Source: Lachnospiraceae bacterium
Lineage (GTDB): Bacteria; Bacillota; Clostridia; Lachnospirales; Lachnospiraceae
DNA: 64,000 nucleotides
Assembly: GCA_910575565.1 (NCBI GenBank)
Contig: CAJTFL010000017.1
Coordinates: forward strand, 30,764-94,763
Direction: 5' to 3'
Shown: one piece after another, positions 45,045 through 55,023 of the stretch
Position numbering within the stretch: position 1 is the stretch's first letter
Layout of the letters: each line of letters starts with the position of its first letter
Position numbers and translations under genes: made by a program
The notes under the pieces: generated by a model
Told to the model about the DNA's origin: nothing
The model's database searches: none
Seen by the model: only the letters and a program-made list of their open reading frames with translations

Positions 45045-45579
45045 CAAACGGCTTTTCCCAATGCCTACACATTGAAGGGACAAGTCCTCTTGCCCCTCAT
45101 TGCAGCTTGACAACTGAATATACGGCATAACAGGTACATCGTATCGAAGCGGAAAAGGCGCGCCGCCAGGACGGTTGCTTGCAGGAGGTGATGACAGACA
45201 GGCAATCCCAGCGATCTACGTCCAGCCTTAAACCCGGAGATGGCGTTCCGGGCGCGATGATGGTGCGGGGGCTTAAAGATACTTCCTCACGGCCCGCCAA
45301 AGACTTGGGGGGAACCCTGCGGCGCGCGAGAAAAACGGCGCTGCGGAGTTATGACAGCTCTGCCGGGAGCGGCCTGTTATGTCCCTATCGTCAGGGGGCG
45401 TGGCAAATATGACGAGAAGTAGAGATATGTAAATTAGGAAGTGATTCTCCGGCTTTTTGTCTGTGATAGCTTTCTATTTCAAGATTAGATACCATGCGCT
45501 GGCAGTTTTGTCTGCCAGCGTATTCATGTGATTTTGAAAGCACAATGACAAACTTGACAGATTGGAGGGAATATGTTTC
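45045..45579. other. Region between sigma-like gene and excisionase
   Basis: About 535 bases. An open frame 45191-45412 (73 codons, MTDRQSQRSTSSLKPGDG) follows GGAGGTG with too little spacing and has no recognisable family; I cannot decide whether it is real. GGAGGG at 45564 belongs to the next gene. No clear promoter seen. Confidence 0.4.
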
Positions 45580-45810
45580 ATGGAAAAACTTATTACACGA
45601 AAAGAAGCTGCGGAGATTTTGGGAATCAGTATTGCCACATTGGATGCGGCTCGTAACAACGGTCTGATTGCCTATGTTCAGTATGTGCAGAATGGCTGTG
45701 TGTATTTTACTGCGGCGGGCCTTCAGGAGTATATCGCAAAATGTACCCATAGGGCAAAGCCTGCGGACAAGAGCGCGACTTACCGCAAACCGCGAAGTGC
45801 CAGAACATGA
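45580..45810 (+). CDS. Excisionase-like helix-turn-helix protein
   Basis: 76 residues. KLITRKEAAEILGISIATL is a MerR-like winged HTH as in Xis/DNA-binding proteins; the C-terminus is basic. GGAGGG ends about 10 bases before ATG 45580. It lies directly upstream of the two integrases and would direct excision. Confidence 0.75.
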   Translation: MEKLITRKEAAEILGISIATLDAARNNGLIAYVQYVQNGCVYFTAAGLQEYIAKCTHRAKPADKSATYRKPRSART

Positions 45811-45895
45811 CCCATTCCGTATCCTTGCTGGAATCCCGTATATCTGATAAAACAAAGATACAGCGCTGGAGATTATTTTTTAGGAGGTGACGGAA

Positions 45896-47107
45896 TTGGC
45901 AAAAAGAAAAAGGGCAATTCCTCAATATGGTACAGTTGAACTTAACGGTATTGAATATTACAGAACGAGGATTCAGGACGCAGACGGAAAATTGGTGGCT
46001 CTTTATGCAAGAACACCCGAAGAATTATATGATAAGGAACTGGAGGCGTTAGAGCAGATTGACAACGCCACTTTCCGAAGAAAATCGCCTACTGTTGCTG
46101 AATATTGCGAAAAGTGGCTGCTGATGCAGTCGGTTCATATTCGTGCCACCACTCTGACCGATTATACATCCAAAATACAGCGGCATATTATCAAAGAACT
46201 GGGACAGAAGCGAATGGCGGATGTAACGCTGGATGACATTCAGCTGGCTCTTGTTCCTGTTTCCCAAAAATCTGCTTCGGTTTATAAGTCTGTGGTGATT
46301 CTTTATAAGTCCATTTTTCGGGCGGCGAAGGAAAGCCATGTGATTGATGAAAATCCAACGATATATCTGGATTCAAAGGGCGGCGTTCCCCAGGAGGAAA
46401 GGCAGGCTTTGACAGATGAACAAGCAGAACGACTTTTAGACGCGATCCGGGGTTTACCCCCATATGTGTTTGTTATGATTGGCTTATATGCCGGGTTGCG
46501 GCGGGAAGAAATTCTTGCGTTACAATGGGATTCTGTATATTTGGATACGGACACCCCATATCTAACGGTAAGACGGGCATGGCACACAGAGCATAACAGG
46601 CCGGTTATTCTCACCGAGTTAAAAACAAAAGCGGCAGAGAGAAACATTCCCCTCCCCGTTTGTCTGGCAGAGTGCTTAAAGGCGGCAAAGGCAATCTCCA
46701 CTTCGGACTATGTAGTTGCCAATCGAGATGGTGAACCACTGTCGTATACATAGTTCAAGCGGCTTTGGCAGTATATTGTTACCAGAACAGTTAAGGAACG
46801 CTCCTATTACCGGTATGAAGATGGAAAGCGCATAAAGCATACAGTCACACCAGTTCTTGGAGAAAAAGCGGCCCATAATGGCAGAGTAGTTTACAGCCTG
46901 GATTTTGAAGTGACGCCGCACCAGCTACGACATACTTATATCACAAATCTGATTCATTCATCGGTGGACCCCAAAACGGTCCAATACCTGGCAGGCCATG
47001 AGAGCAGCAAAATCACTATGGATATTTACGCCAAGGTCAAATACAACAGGCCAGATCAGCTTGTAAGAACTATGGGCAGTGCTTTCGCCCAATGGGAAGC
47101 TGTATAA
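45896..47107 (+). pseudogene. Tyrosine integrase 1, amber-interrupted
   Basis: Reads as a Tn916-type integrase: N-terminal arm-binding region (KRAIPQYGTVELNGIEYYRT), SAM-like domain (TVAEYCEKWLLMQS) and catalytic Arg in GLYAGLRREEIL. TAG 46751-46753 replaces the CAG (Gln) found in integrase 2 (SQFQRVWQY). Past it the frame stays open with HQLRHTYI, YLAGHESS and MDIYAKVKY to 47107. TTG 45896 after AGGAGG matches the start of integrase 2. A single base change inactivates it. Confidence 0.87.
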
Positions 47108-47254
47108 GATTAAAACTGAAAACAGACAAAAAGCGAGGCAAGGCTGTCTCGCTTTTTGTTTTAGGCTGGCCGTATCTTTGATTAAATTGGGACTTTCTGA
47201 TAAAAAGAGAGTGTAAGTACATAGGCTGCACATTTCAAGAAAGGAAGGTCCAAG

Positions 47255-48488
47255 ATGGCTAAAAAGAAAACAACAATACCTCAATACGGAACAGTCATGC
47301 CCTCAATACGGAACAGTCATGCGAAAGGGAGTACAGTATTACCGGACACGGATTCTGGATGCTGATGGGAAACAGGTGAGCTTATACGCAACCACCTGCG
47401 AAGAATTGTATGAAAAGCAGGCAGAGGCAAAACGTCAGGTGGAGGAGATAATCTTTCATCGGGAACATCCTACAGTTGCAGAGTATTGTGAGAAGTGGTT
47501 GCTGATGCAGTCTGCCAAGGTGTCCGCTGCCACATTGAAGGGTTATACTTCCAATATGAATAATTACATCATCAAGCCTATGGGCGATATGTATATGGAG
47601 GAAGTAACGGCAGATGACATTCGGCTGGCACTTGTGCCACTGTCAAAAAAATCTGCGGGTTTGTATAATACGGTAAATATGCTCATTAAGTGCATTTTCT
47701 ATTCGGCAGAGCGTAGCCAATTACTTCAACATAACCCTTGCGTGGGAATCTCATCAAAGGGCGGAAAGCCGATACAGAAAAAAGAGGCACTGACAGATCA
47801 ACAGGTAAAAGTGCTGCTGGATACAGTGAAAGGACTTCCGCCACAACTCTTTGTTATGATCGGTCTGTATTCGGGCCTGCGCCGGGAAGAAGCACTTGCC
47901 TTGCAATGGGATTGTGTTTTTCTGGATGCACCCACACCATATATCTCTGTGCGGCGGGCATGGCGCACAGAACATAACAGGCCAGTGATTTCCACCACAT
48001 TGAAAACGAAAGCAGCTCGAAGGGACATACCGATTCCCAAATGTCTGGCGGACTACCTGCGGGAAGTCAAAGAAACCTCTGCATCAGAATATGTGATTTC
48101 CGACAGCAACGGGGAACCGTTATCCGCATCGCAGTTTCAAAGGGTATGGCAGTATGTGGTGGTCCGCTCTACTCAGGCGCGCAACTATTATAAATATGTA
48201 AATGGGCAGAGCATTAAGTATACTGTCACACCGGCGCTGGGGATGACACAGAAAAACAACCCCAAGATTCAATATACATTGGATTTCCATGTGACGCCAC
48301 ATTTGCTGCGCCATACCTATATCACCAACTTGCTGTATTCCGGTGTTGACCCTAAGACGGTTCAGTACCTTGCCGGACATGAAAATAGCAAAACAACTAT
48401 GGACATCTATGCAAAGGTGAAGTATAATAAGCCAGAGGAACTTTTTGCGGTGGTGAACGGGGCATTTCATCAGGCATTTTCCAGTTAA
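47255..48488 (+). pseudogene. Tyrosine integrase 2, N-terminus frameshifted by a 22-bp tandem duplication
   Basis: A paralogue of integrase 1. ATG 47255 starts MAKKKTTIPQYGTVM, but a 22-base tandem duplication (47280-47323) throws the frame off. The rest is intact from an internal ATG 47319 (389 residues) with GLYSGLRREEAL, HLLRHTYI, LAGHENSK and MDIYAKVKY. Internal initiation there lacks a good ribosome site but would lose only about 14 residues, so residual activity is possible. Confidence 0.85.
47280..47323 (+). repeat. 22-bp tandem duplication in integrase 2
   Basis: CTCAATACGGAACAGTCATG occurs at 47280-47299 and again at 47302-47321. Removing one unit restores the frame MAKKKTTIPQYGTVMRKG. 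Confidence 0.9.
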
Positions 48489-48660
48489 AATGCACCAATT
48501 TGTTTGGTTAAGGGATAGGACAACCAGTGGGGAGAAGTTCAAAAAAGCCCGAAAAATCAAGGGAAAACGGCACTAAGAGAATTTTAATATGGATTGAAGG
48601 CAGCGAGGCGTGCGCCGCAGTTCTCTAAGCGTTAGTTTGGAATTGAATACGAGAATTAGT

Positions 48661-48697
48661 AAGGCTCCGGAAATGGTTGACTTTCCGGGGCTTTTTA
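48661..48697 (+). terminator. Terminator right of the outer element
   Basis: AGGCTCCGGAAA pairs with TTTCCGGGGCT, followed by TTTTAG. The 170 bases from 48489 to here show no gene. Confidence 0.75.
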
Positions 48698-48726
48698 GCT
48701 TTGGTTTTAGCAGTTTTAGTGCTTAC

Positions 48727-49440
48727 AGCGCTTTTGTCTGGCGCACCCGTTCATCGATGAATTGCGGCCATGCGCTGTCGTCTAAGTAGACTTGGTTTTC
48801 ATGGGGATATTGCCCTGTTCGGTCAAGAATTTCTATCCGGTTGGGATGGCTTGGAAGGGCGATATCCACGTGGATGGATTTTATATTTTTCCGAATCGTC
48901 CAGGAAGCGCTGGCGTAAGGCCGGGGTTAAGTACTTGCTGATAGAGTAATATTTATCGCTCATGGTATTCGTCCCAACACCATCATGCATATCTGCCGTA
49001 TAAGTATCTCCGTTTACCGGATTAACTGTTTCCCGGAAAAAGCTGGTGCAGCCGATGGTGTGTCCCGGAGTCAGCAAAGTCCTGATGGCAGTATTGCCTA
49101 GGACAACCGACTGCTCATCGGAGTAATATTCATCTATGGTAAATGCTTGGGGGTGGCAGTCCTTATTCAGCCCTAGGATTTCTTCCGGGTAAAGATTCAT
49201 GAAATTTGCGTCTTCTTCAGACAAATACACCTTGACCCCGGTTAGGGCCTTCATCGCCCCGGCAGCGCAATGTCAATCAGGATTAAGCCGTCACTGGTCT
49301 TAATCAGGTAGCATCCGACTCAGGTCTGCCCGTATGCCTGCTACGTACCAGGTATTCGGGCAGACCTGGAACGGTTCAACGGCCAAAGTCCACGGGCGGT
49401 AAGCCAGTGCCGCTACAGGATCCTTGGCGGCAGGGATACA
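48727..49440 (-). pseudogene. Metallo-beta-lactamase fold hydrolase, decayed
   Basis: Pieces of one MBL protein lie in different frames. The N-terminal part (PVAALAYRPWTLAVEPFQV, then YVAGIRADL) shifts to IKTSDGLILIDIALPG, then the frame of MKALTGVKVYLSEEDA with TPGHTIGC (48823-49254), then the C-terminal HVDIALPSHPNRIEIL ... FIDERVRQTKAL. At least two frameshifts. The HxHxDH segment is not visible, so the metal site is probably lost too. Confidence 0.7.
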
Positions 49441-49679
49441 GCGAAATGCCATAGGTAAACTTCCTTGCTAAAATCGGTGTGGGATATTGTTTTAAAAGTG
49501 CCTACAGTGTTAGCGTGTGATTGAACAATCATTTCCGCCATCTGCATACCCCGCTTTGCGTTATATTTAGCTCCCATTCGGTCAGCGCAGCCCATTACGC
49601 TTCCCTCATTCGGGCCAAATATGCACAAGGGGCATCTTCGGTGTCCTATAAATTGTGACGCACATCTGACGGAAGGCAT
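49413..49679 (-). CDS. Possible 88-residue ORF of unknown function
   Basis: Contains CPLCIFGPNEGSVMGCADRM and a plausible helix-rich tail (KYNAKRGMQMAEMIVQSH). I do not recognise it. It overlaps the decayed MBL gene and ends at the HAD gene, with no clear ribosome site, so it may be another fragment. Confidence 0.25.
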   Translation of the reverse strand: MPSVRCASQFIGHRRCPLCIFGPNEGSVMGCADRMGAKYNAKRGMQMAEMIVQSHANTVGTFKTISHTDFSKEVYLWHFAVSLPPRIL

Positions 49680-49682
49680 TTT

Positions 49683-50309
49683 TCAAACATACTCTAGCAA
49701 ATCGGAAAAGTGTTTGATGGAAAGGCATTCCTTAGCGACAGTCCCAAACCCGTAGGATGCGAAAATAAAGGGGACTCCAGCTTTTTCGGCGGAATCGCAG
49801 TCTCCGGCGGTATCCCCCACATATACGGCGTGGTCAAGGTGGTTGCGCTCTACGATAAGGCGGATATTGTCCGCTTTGCTGTTCCCGTTATTGCCCAGGC
49901 ATTCCATGTCGGTGATGTAAGCTTCCAGGCTGTATTTCTGCAAAAACATTTCCATGTAGCCGCTCTCGCAGTTGCTGACCATATATAAGGGAGCTTTTTG
50001 GGATAAGGCCTCCAGCGTGCCGGGGACATCCGGGTAAAGCATCAGGCAGTCCGTATCGGCTAAGAATTGGTTGTTGGTAATGGCGCATAGCTGCATTAAT
50101 TCATCCCGGACGGGAAGCGCAAAACCAGGGAACAGGTCGTCTGCAATATCCCGGAAGGATTTCCCGAATTCATTTTTAATGATTTGGGCAGTAACCACTA
50201 AGTCGCAGCGGCCATCTTTGCGCAGGGCATGGTTATAAGCGTCAGCGGAAACTGTTGACGTATCCCATAAAGTTCCGTCTAAATCGAAAATAAACTGTTT
50301 AATCGCCAT
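49683..50309 (-). CDS. HAD-superfamily hydrolase, phosphoglycolate phosphatase-like
   Basis: 208 residues. Motif I FIFDLDGTLWDTS supplies the nucleophile Asp. Motif II is in MVSNCESGY. Motif III/IV is VYVGDTAGDCDSAEKAG. A helical cap lies between motifs I and II. AAAGGAGA precedes ATG 50309; 50327 is an in-frame alternative without a ribosome site. The substrate is a small phosphate ester; not further defined. Divergent from guaA. Confidence 0.88.
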   Translation of the reverse strand: MAIKQFIFDLDGTLWDTSTVSADAYNHALRKDGRCDLVVTAQIIKNEFGKSFRDIADDLFPGFALPVRDELMQLCAITNNQFLADTDCLMLYPDVPGTLEALSQKAPLYMVSNCESGYMEMFLQKYSLEAYITDMECLGNNGNSKADNIRLIVERNHLDHAVYVGDTAGDCDSAEKAGVPFIFASYGFGTVAKECLSIKHFSDLLEYV

Positions 50310-50425
50310 AAGGGAATCTCCTTTCATCGCTTGTGGTTTACGAATATCATAGCGAAAAACAGCGTTCCGGTCAATACGTTATGAAGAAATCAGCGTGAGT
50401 CGGGCAGATTTCCCATAAACTTTGA

Positions 50426-50453
50426 TTGAATTTTAGGAATATTCCGGTATAAT
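50426..50453 (+). promoter_or_regulatory. guaA promoter
   Basis: TTGAAT (50426-50431), 16-base spacer, TATAAT (50448-50453). It leaves a leader of about 165 bases before guaA. I looked for a purine riboswitch core there and did not find one. Confidence 0.65.
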
Positions 50454-50625
50454 GAAAGAGAGGAGAGGCCGCTGCTGCCGATATTGACCAATGGCAATGT
50501 ATTCCTGCGGGGCGTTTAATCGTGCCGCGTTTGTGCCGTTAACCGGATTGCAGGATCTGTGCGGCGGCTTTCGGCAATGTATGCTATGTTACCGGACAAC
50601 AAAGCAAAGGATAAAGGAGAGACAG

Positions 50626-51918
50626 ATGAAGCAGGATATGATTGTTATTTTGGATTTGGGAAGTACGGAAAATACTGTGCTTGCCCGCCGGATTCGCGAT
50701 TTAGGCGTGTACAGCGAGATTCATCCCCATGATATTACGTTGGAGCAGTTAAAGGGACTGAAGAATGTAAAGGGCGTGGTGATAAACGGTGGGGAAAACC
50801 GCATAGTAGATGGAAGAGCCATAGAGGTTGCACCGGAGCTTTACGGCTATGGCTGCCCTATCCTAGCGATTGACCATCCTACGGCAAAGTGTGAGCGGAA
50901 GCTGGAGGGTATGCCGGAGGAAGCAAAATTAAAGGAATTTGTATTTACAGTCTGCCAGGCACAGGCAAATTGGAATATGAAGAATTTCATCGAGGATCAG
51001 GTGGAGTTGATCCGGCAACAGGTAGGGGACAAAAAGGTGCTTTTAGCCCTTTCCGGCGGCGTGGATTCGTCGGTAGTTGCCGCCATGCTGATTAAAGCCA
51101 TTGGCAGGCAGTTGACCTGTGTCCATGTAAACCACGGCCTGATGCGCAAAAATGAGTCGGAAAGCGTAGTCCAGGTGTTCCAAAACCAGCTCCACGCGAA
51201 CTTGATTTATGTGGATGCCACGGAGCGGTTTTTAGGAAAATTGGAAGGCGTAGGGGATCCGGAGAAGAAGCGCAAGATTATTGGCAGTGAGTTTATCCGG
51301 GTATTTGAAGAAGAGGCCAGAAAGCTGGAAGGCATTGACTTTTTAGGCCAGGGAACGATTTATCCGGACATTATCGAGAGCGGGACGAAGACCGCCAAGA
51401 TGGTAAAATCCCATCACAACGTGGGAGGATTGCCGGAAGACCTTAAATTCCAGCTGGTGGAGCCGTTAAAGCAGCTATTTAAGGATGAGGTTCGGGCCTG
51501 CGGCTTGGAGCTGGGGCTGCCAGCAAGCATGGTTTACCGCCAGCCGTTCCCCGGCCCCGGCCTGGGCGTGCGGTGTCTTGGAGCGATTACCAGGGACAGG
51601 CTGGAAGCCGTGCGGGAGTCGGATGCCATTTTGCGGGAGGAATTCGAGAAGGCAGGCTTGGATAAAAAGGTATGGCAGTATTTCACCGTAGTGCCGGAAT
51701 TTAAGTCGGTGGGAGTGAAAAACAACGCCAGATGCTTTGATTATATGGTGATTATCCGGGCGATTAATACGGTTGATGCCATGAGCGCCACTATTGAGCG
51801 GGTAGACTGGGATGTGCTGCAAAAAATTACTGACCGGATTTTGGCTGAGGTAGGGAATGTGAATAGGGTGTGCTTTGATATGAGTCCTAAGCCGCCGGCT
51901 ACGATTGAGTTCGAGTAG
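50626..51918 (+). CDS. guaA: GMP synthase with degenerate glutaminase domain
   Basis: 430 residues against about 510-525 for typical GuaA. The ATP-pyrophosphatase domain is complete (LLALSGGVDSSVVAAM, GTIYPDIIESG, then the dimerisation domain RQPFPGPGLGVRCLGA and the ending MSPKPPATIEFE). The N-terminal amidotransferase is shortened and lacks the GxCxG nucleophile: the matching place reads PILAIDHPTAKCERK. It should therefore use free ammonia or a partner glutaminase to convert XMP to GMP. Start ATG 50626 follows AAAGGAGAGA; the longer frame from 50491 is leader. Confidence 0.9.
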   Translation: MKQDMIVILDLGSTENTVLARRIRDLGVYSEIHPHDITLEQLKGLKNVKGVVINGGENRIVDGRAIEVAPELYGYGCPILAIDHPTAKCERKLEGMPEEAKLKEFVFTVCQAQANWNMKNFIEDQVELIRQQVGDKKVLLALSGGVDSSVVAAMLIKAIGRQLTCVHVNHGLMRKNESESVVQVFQNQLHANLIYVDATERFLGKLEGVGDPEKKRKIIGSEFIRVFEEEARKLEGIDFLGQGTIYPDIIESGTKTAKMVKSHHNVGGLPEDLKFQLVEPLKQLFKDEVRACGLELGLPASMVYRQPFPGPGLGVRCLGAITRDRLEAVRESDAILREEFEKAGLDKKVWQYFTVVPEFKSVGVKNNARCFDYMVIIRAINTVDAMSATIERVDWDVLQKITDRILAEVGNVNRVCFDMSPKPPATIEFE

Positions 51919-51925
51919 TAAACAG

Positions 51926-51966
51926 AAAGCCGGGAAGCCGCATAAACAGCGGACTTTCCGGCTTTT
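51926..51966 (+). terminator. guaA terminator
   Basis: AAAGCCGGGAAGCCGC pairs with GCGGACTTTCCGGCTTT around ATAAACA. The island boundary repeat begins 10 bases later. Confidence 0.8.
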
Positions 51967-51976
51967 GATGTGGGGC

Positions 51977-51996
51977 GTGATACCTTTTTGATACCT
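51977..51996 (+). repeat. Left boundary repeat (attL-like)
   Basis: GTGATACCTTTTTGATACCT. Shares 17 of 20 bases with the right copy; the differences fall in the middle. Confidence 0.75.
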
Positions 51997-51999
51997 AAA

Positions 52000-54411
52000 T
52001 TATTGTTTGGACTGATAAATTATATTGATAATTTCATCTAGTAAATTTTTTTCAATAGGTGACAAATTTAAATAAGATAAATCATTTGTGGTCACATAAG
52101 AAAATAGATGGTTTATATCATCAATATTTTTATTTTTACGATGAATTAAACCATAAAAATAATCTTTGTTATAAGGATTGGATAAAGCCATTTTTATAAT
52201 AGGAAGGCTTTCTTTAAACATAGTTATATTCATATAATTATTTATATGATTTATTTTGGCATAGATTAGTGCTAATGTAAAGTCAATATGGGATAAAGAG
52301 ATACTGATTTTTATATTGTTCGCATTTGACTGAAGCTCTAAGTTATGCCTTGCTAGTTTTGCAAAACGTAATGCATCGTTAATTTCTGTTTGTTGATTAT
52401 CCCCATAGTCACAATGCCAAAGATAACACTTTGCTCTTTGATGATGAAATTGTGGAATGGAGGAAAGAATATCATTCAGTCTGTCATACAAAGATTTAAT
52501 AAGCAGTAAATTTCCTCGGTCTGGTCGAAAAAAAGTTTCATTTATTATATCATACTTAATATAATCTTCAATGGATTTATATTTCGTGCTATGGTTATTT
52601 ATTAAGCATGATATAATATTATAATAAGCATTTATAATTAGTTTATGCATAGTGTAATCTGAAGCATATTTTCCGAGAGTAGATAAAATCCAATATCTGG
52701 AATTAGCATATATTTTATATGACGAAGAATTTAGGGAATTTCGTTCTATTATGCTAGTATAGTCTTCATCTATAATAGGCGAAAGTTTCCGCAATAAATC
52801 ATATATTTCACGTTCAATGCCAAAGTCAACAAATTCTTGGGAAGTTATTTTCTCATTAATAGCTAGAAGAATAAAAATGCTCATAGTTTGAACATTCTTT
52901 ATTTCGTAATTTTTATTGATTTTATATGGTGCTGAAACAGTTTTTGATATTATCAATAAATTATCCAGTAATGATTTTTTAACGTCAAAGCAAGGAATGG
53001 TAAGCTTGGATAATTTTTCGTTTATACTTTTACATTCCGTTGATTTTAGTTTGTTTTCTAAATTGTATAAAAATACTTTTTTTTCGTCAGTTATTTGATT
53101 TATTGAATAAATCATATCTTTGTCAGAACGATTTATACAGATTACAATATTAAGTTTGTTTTCATATAATGTTTCAATATTTTCTTTTATGTAATAAACT
53201 TGTTCCTTAGAAATGCTTGTGGTATCAAAACATATGATAGAATTATTTGTTTTAAGTAATTGACTCACAGTTTCATCATTTATGTTATATCTGCTATCAA
53301 AGAAATAAACATCTCTATTTCGTATAATTTTTAATATGGAGATTAGCGCATACGTTTTACCAGACACCCTACCGCCACAAATAAATTGTAAGTTATAGTT
53401 GTCCATTTCTGGAATGACCTTTTGCGTAATCATATCCCTCTCAATAAAAAAAGAAGGTATATTTATAGAAAAATCTTTTGAATTAAAAAGAGATCTACTC
53501 AAAGTTATATATTTAATATTGCTATTATATGATAGCTCATTAAAATTTATTTTCATATTTTTGAAATTTGATAATTCGTCATACTGTAATTTTTCGGATT
53601 CCAAAAAAATTTCATAAAAGGAATGATAAAAATCTAAATAATTATCTACAAGAATAATATGTGTTATTCCGTATTCTTCTAGATCAATTTCTCTGAATTT
53701 ATCGGGCTTTGTATCTGAAACAAAGTAACGCGAGGTCATTGATGAATTTTCATCAAACGTAGATAGAGAAAGTAAATCAAGTTCGTCTGTTAAGCTGCAT
53801 CCTATAAAAATTAAATTGTTATATGTAAAATCATGATTTAATTTATTAAGAATATATAGATTTCGTTTAATGCTTTGCGCATATTCTTTGCTGTCAAATA
53901 TATAGCAAATACTGTCGGTATACTTACAATAATCAACAACATCCCCATGTACTTTGAATATACAATCATTCATATTTTTTATATTATCTTCGTCCCCGGG
54001 CTTGTTTGGTAATATTATATTATTAAAACGACTATTTTCTTCAATGCTTGAATCAATATTAAAAGTATATATATATTTCCAATTGATGTTTAAAAAATTA
54101 ATTGCATAGTCGGGCAAAACTACATTTGTGAAATTTTCCAATAAATATTTTGTTCTGATATTTCTTGGAACAAGTTTTTTGTAGTATTTTGCAATGCTTT
54201 TTAAATCTAATGACGAAATGGAGGTAACGTCTGCTCCTGCTTCTTTTATTTGATTTAACATTTCTGTTTTTAGCATATCTCCAGATGGGATGACTCCGTT
54301 GGCAGTTACGCACTTTGCGGAAAAGCCTGCACCTATAACGGGGTACAAGTTTTGAGCTTTAAAATATTTAATTAAATCATTTTTAATGTTATCTAAAGAA
54401 ACGTATTGCAT
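52000..54411 (-). CDS. SIR2-like / P-loop NTPase (STAND-like) protein, candidate antiphage effector
   Basis: 803 residues. SIR2-like NADase domain: GAGFS (27-31), TFNID (116-120), catalytic-type His in KVHG (155) and IGCSLTD (203-209). A P-loop NTPase follows: GGRVSGKT (346-353) and Walker B-like IICFD (392-396). The C-terminal 350 residues are helical, possibly TPR-like sensor repeats. The order SIR2-NTPase-helical repeats recalls Avs5-type STAND defences, in which target sensing triggers NAD depletion; that is inference. Start ATG 54411 after AAAGGAG is preferred to TTG 54435. It overlaps nothing but lies 20 bases after the XRE gene, its probable regulator. Confidence 0.75.
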   Translation of the reverse strand: MQYVSLDNIKNDLIKYFKAQNLYPVIGAGFSAKCVTANGVIPSGDMLKTEMLNQIKEAGADVTSISSLDLKSIAKYYKKLVPRNIRTKYLLENFTNVVLPDYAINFLNINWKYIYTFNIDSSIEENSRFNNIILPNKPGDEDNIKNMNDCIFKVHGDVVDYCKYTDSICYIFDSKEYAQSIKRNLYILNKLNHDFTYNNLIFIGCSLTDELDLLSLSTFDENSSMTSRYFVSDTKPDKFREIDLEEYGITHIILVDNYLDFYHSFYEIFLESEKLQYDELSNFKNMKINFNELSYNSNIKYITLSRSLFNSKDFSINIPSFFIERDMITQKVIPEMDNYNLQFICGGRVSGKTYALISILKIIRNRDVYFFDSRYNINDETVSQLLKTNNSIICFDTTSISKEQVYYIKENIETLYENKLNIVICINRSDKDMIYSINQITDEKKVFLYNLENKLKSTECKSINEKLSKLTIPCFDVKKSLLDNLLIISKTVSAPYKINKNYEIKNVQTMSIFILLAINEKITSQEFVDFGIEREIYDLLRKLSPIIDEDYTSIIERNSLNSSSYKIYANSRYWILSTLGKYASDYTMHKLIINAYYNIISCLINNHSTKYKSIEDYIKYDIINETFFRPDRGNLLLIKSLYDRLNDILSSIPQFHHQRAKCYLWHCDYGDNQQTEINDALRFAKLARHNLELQSNANNIKISISLSHIDFTLALIYAKINHINNYMNITMFKESLPIIKMALSNPYNKDYFYGLIHRKNKNIDDINHLFSYVTTNDLSYLNLSPIEKNLLDEIINIIYQSKQ

Positions 54412-54431
54412 ATTAAAACTCCTTTCTTTTG

Positions 54432-55007
54432 TCAATTATTTCTCCATTGGTAACTACATTTCTTATCATCTTTTCCATTGTAATCAACTTTACTACTCGT
54501 AGCAGGCCAGTTGATTTTCCACTCGAAATACTCGTCCTCTGAAATCTCTCCATTCTTCAACTGCTCTTTCCGCAGACACCATTCCCGCATGAAATCATTG
54601 ACTAACCCATACTCTAGCCACATACCCACTGGGGCGTGAGCAGGCCAGTCGTCATTGTCATAGTAACGCACCGATTTATCATCAGAAGCGTTGCATTTGC
54701 CGGGATTGCGGACAAGCTGAAATAAATGGATCGTACTGCGGTCATCTTCATCAAGCCAAAGGAATGTAAGCATAATATCTTCGGCGCAGCCGGGGGTAAC
54801 GCCAATAAAATGGATATAATTGACGTTCAGTATCTTTGCCATTTCCATTAAAGTGTTGTTTTTGGGAACACGGTAGCCGGATTCATACTGTGCGATACGA
54901 ACATCAGCATTGCGTTCCTCATATCCCAATTTCAAGCCCAATTCACGCTGTGTCAAGCCCCGGAACGTGCGTATTCTCTTTATCCGTTCTCCTAATACCA
55001 TAGTCAT
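54432..55007 (-). CDS. XRE-family regulator upstream of the SIR2-like gene
   Basis: 191 residues. N-terminal HTH: LGERIKRIRTFRGLTQRELG, then RIAQYESGYRVPKNNTL. The C-terminal domain (acidic, with DFMREWCLRKEQLKNGEIS) is shared with the regulator at 58521-59051. It normally works as immunity repressor of this integrative element class; here it precedes the SIR2-like gene directly, so it may control it. AGAAAGGAAA precedes ATG 55007. Confidence 0.82.
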   Translation of the reverse strand: MTMVLGERIKRIRTFRGLTQRELGLKLGYEERNADVRIAQYESGYRVPKNNTLMEMAKILNVNYIHFIGVTPGCAEDIMLTFLWLDEDDRSTIHLFQLVRNPGKCNASDDKSVRYYDNDDWPAHAPVGMWLEYGLVNDFMREWCLRKEQLKNGEISEDEYFEWKINWPATSSKVDYNGKDDKKCSYQWRNN

Positions 55008-55023
55008 GTTTCCTTTCTGAAAA

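Larger units (their letters stand above)
5709..48490. mobile_element. Degraded integrative conjugative element (remnant)
   Basis: From about 5709 base composition jumps to GC-rich and the genes become element-type: SNF2-like helicase fragment, DUF3848/3849 protein, MobC, AbiE, LytTR/GHKL pair, giant surface protein, sigma-like protein, excisionase and two tyrosine integrases ending near 48488. No relaxase, coupling protein or T4SS gene of this outer element remains, and the helicase lacks its 5' part, so the left portion has been deleted against the cobalamin operon. The exact ends are not defined by repeats I could find; the right end is placed after the second integrase. Confidence 0.55.

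Noticed and set aside
45191..45412. 73-codon ORF upstream of the excisionase
   Set aside because: Ribosome site abuts the start codon and the translation shows no family features; mentioned only within the region entry.
49413..49679. Considered as a confident gene
   Set aside because: Overlaps a decayed gene, lacks a ribosome site and matches nothing I recognise; kept only as a low-confidence ORF.
50455..50625. Possible purine riboswitch in the guaA leader
   Set aside because: No recognisable purine-aptamer core or terminator switch found by eye.
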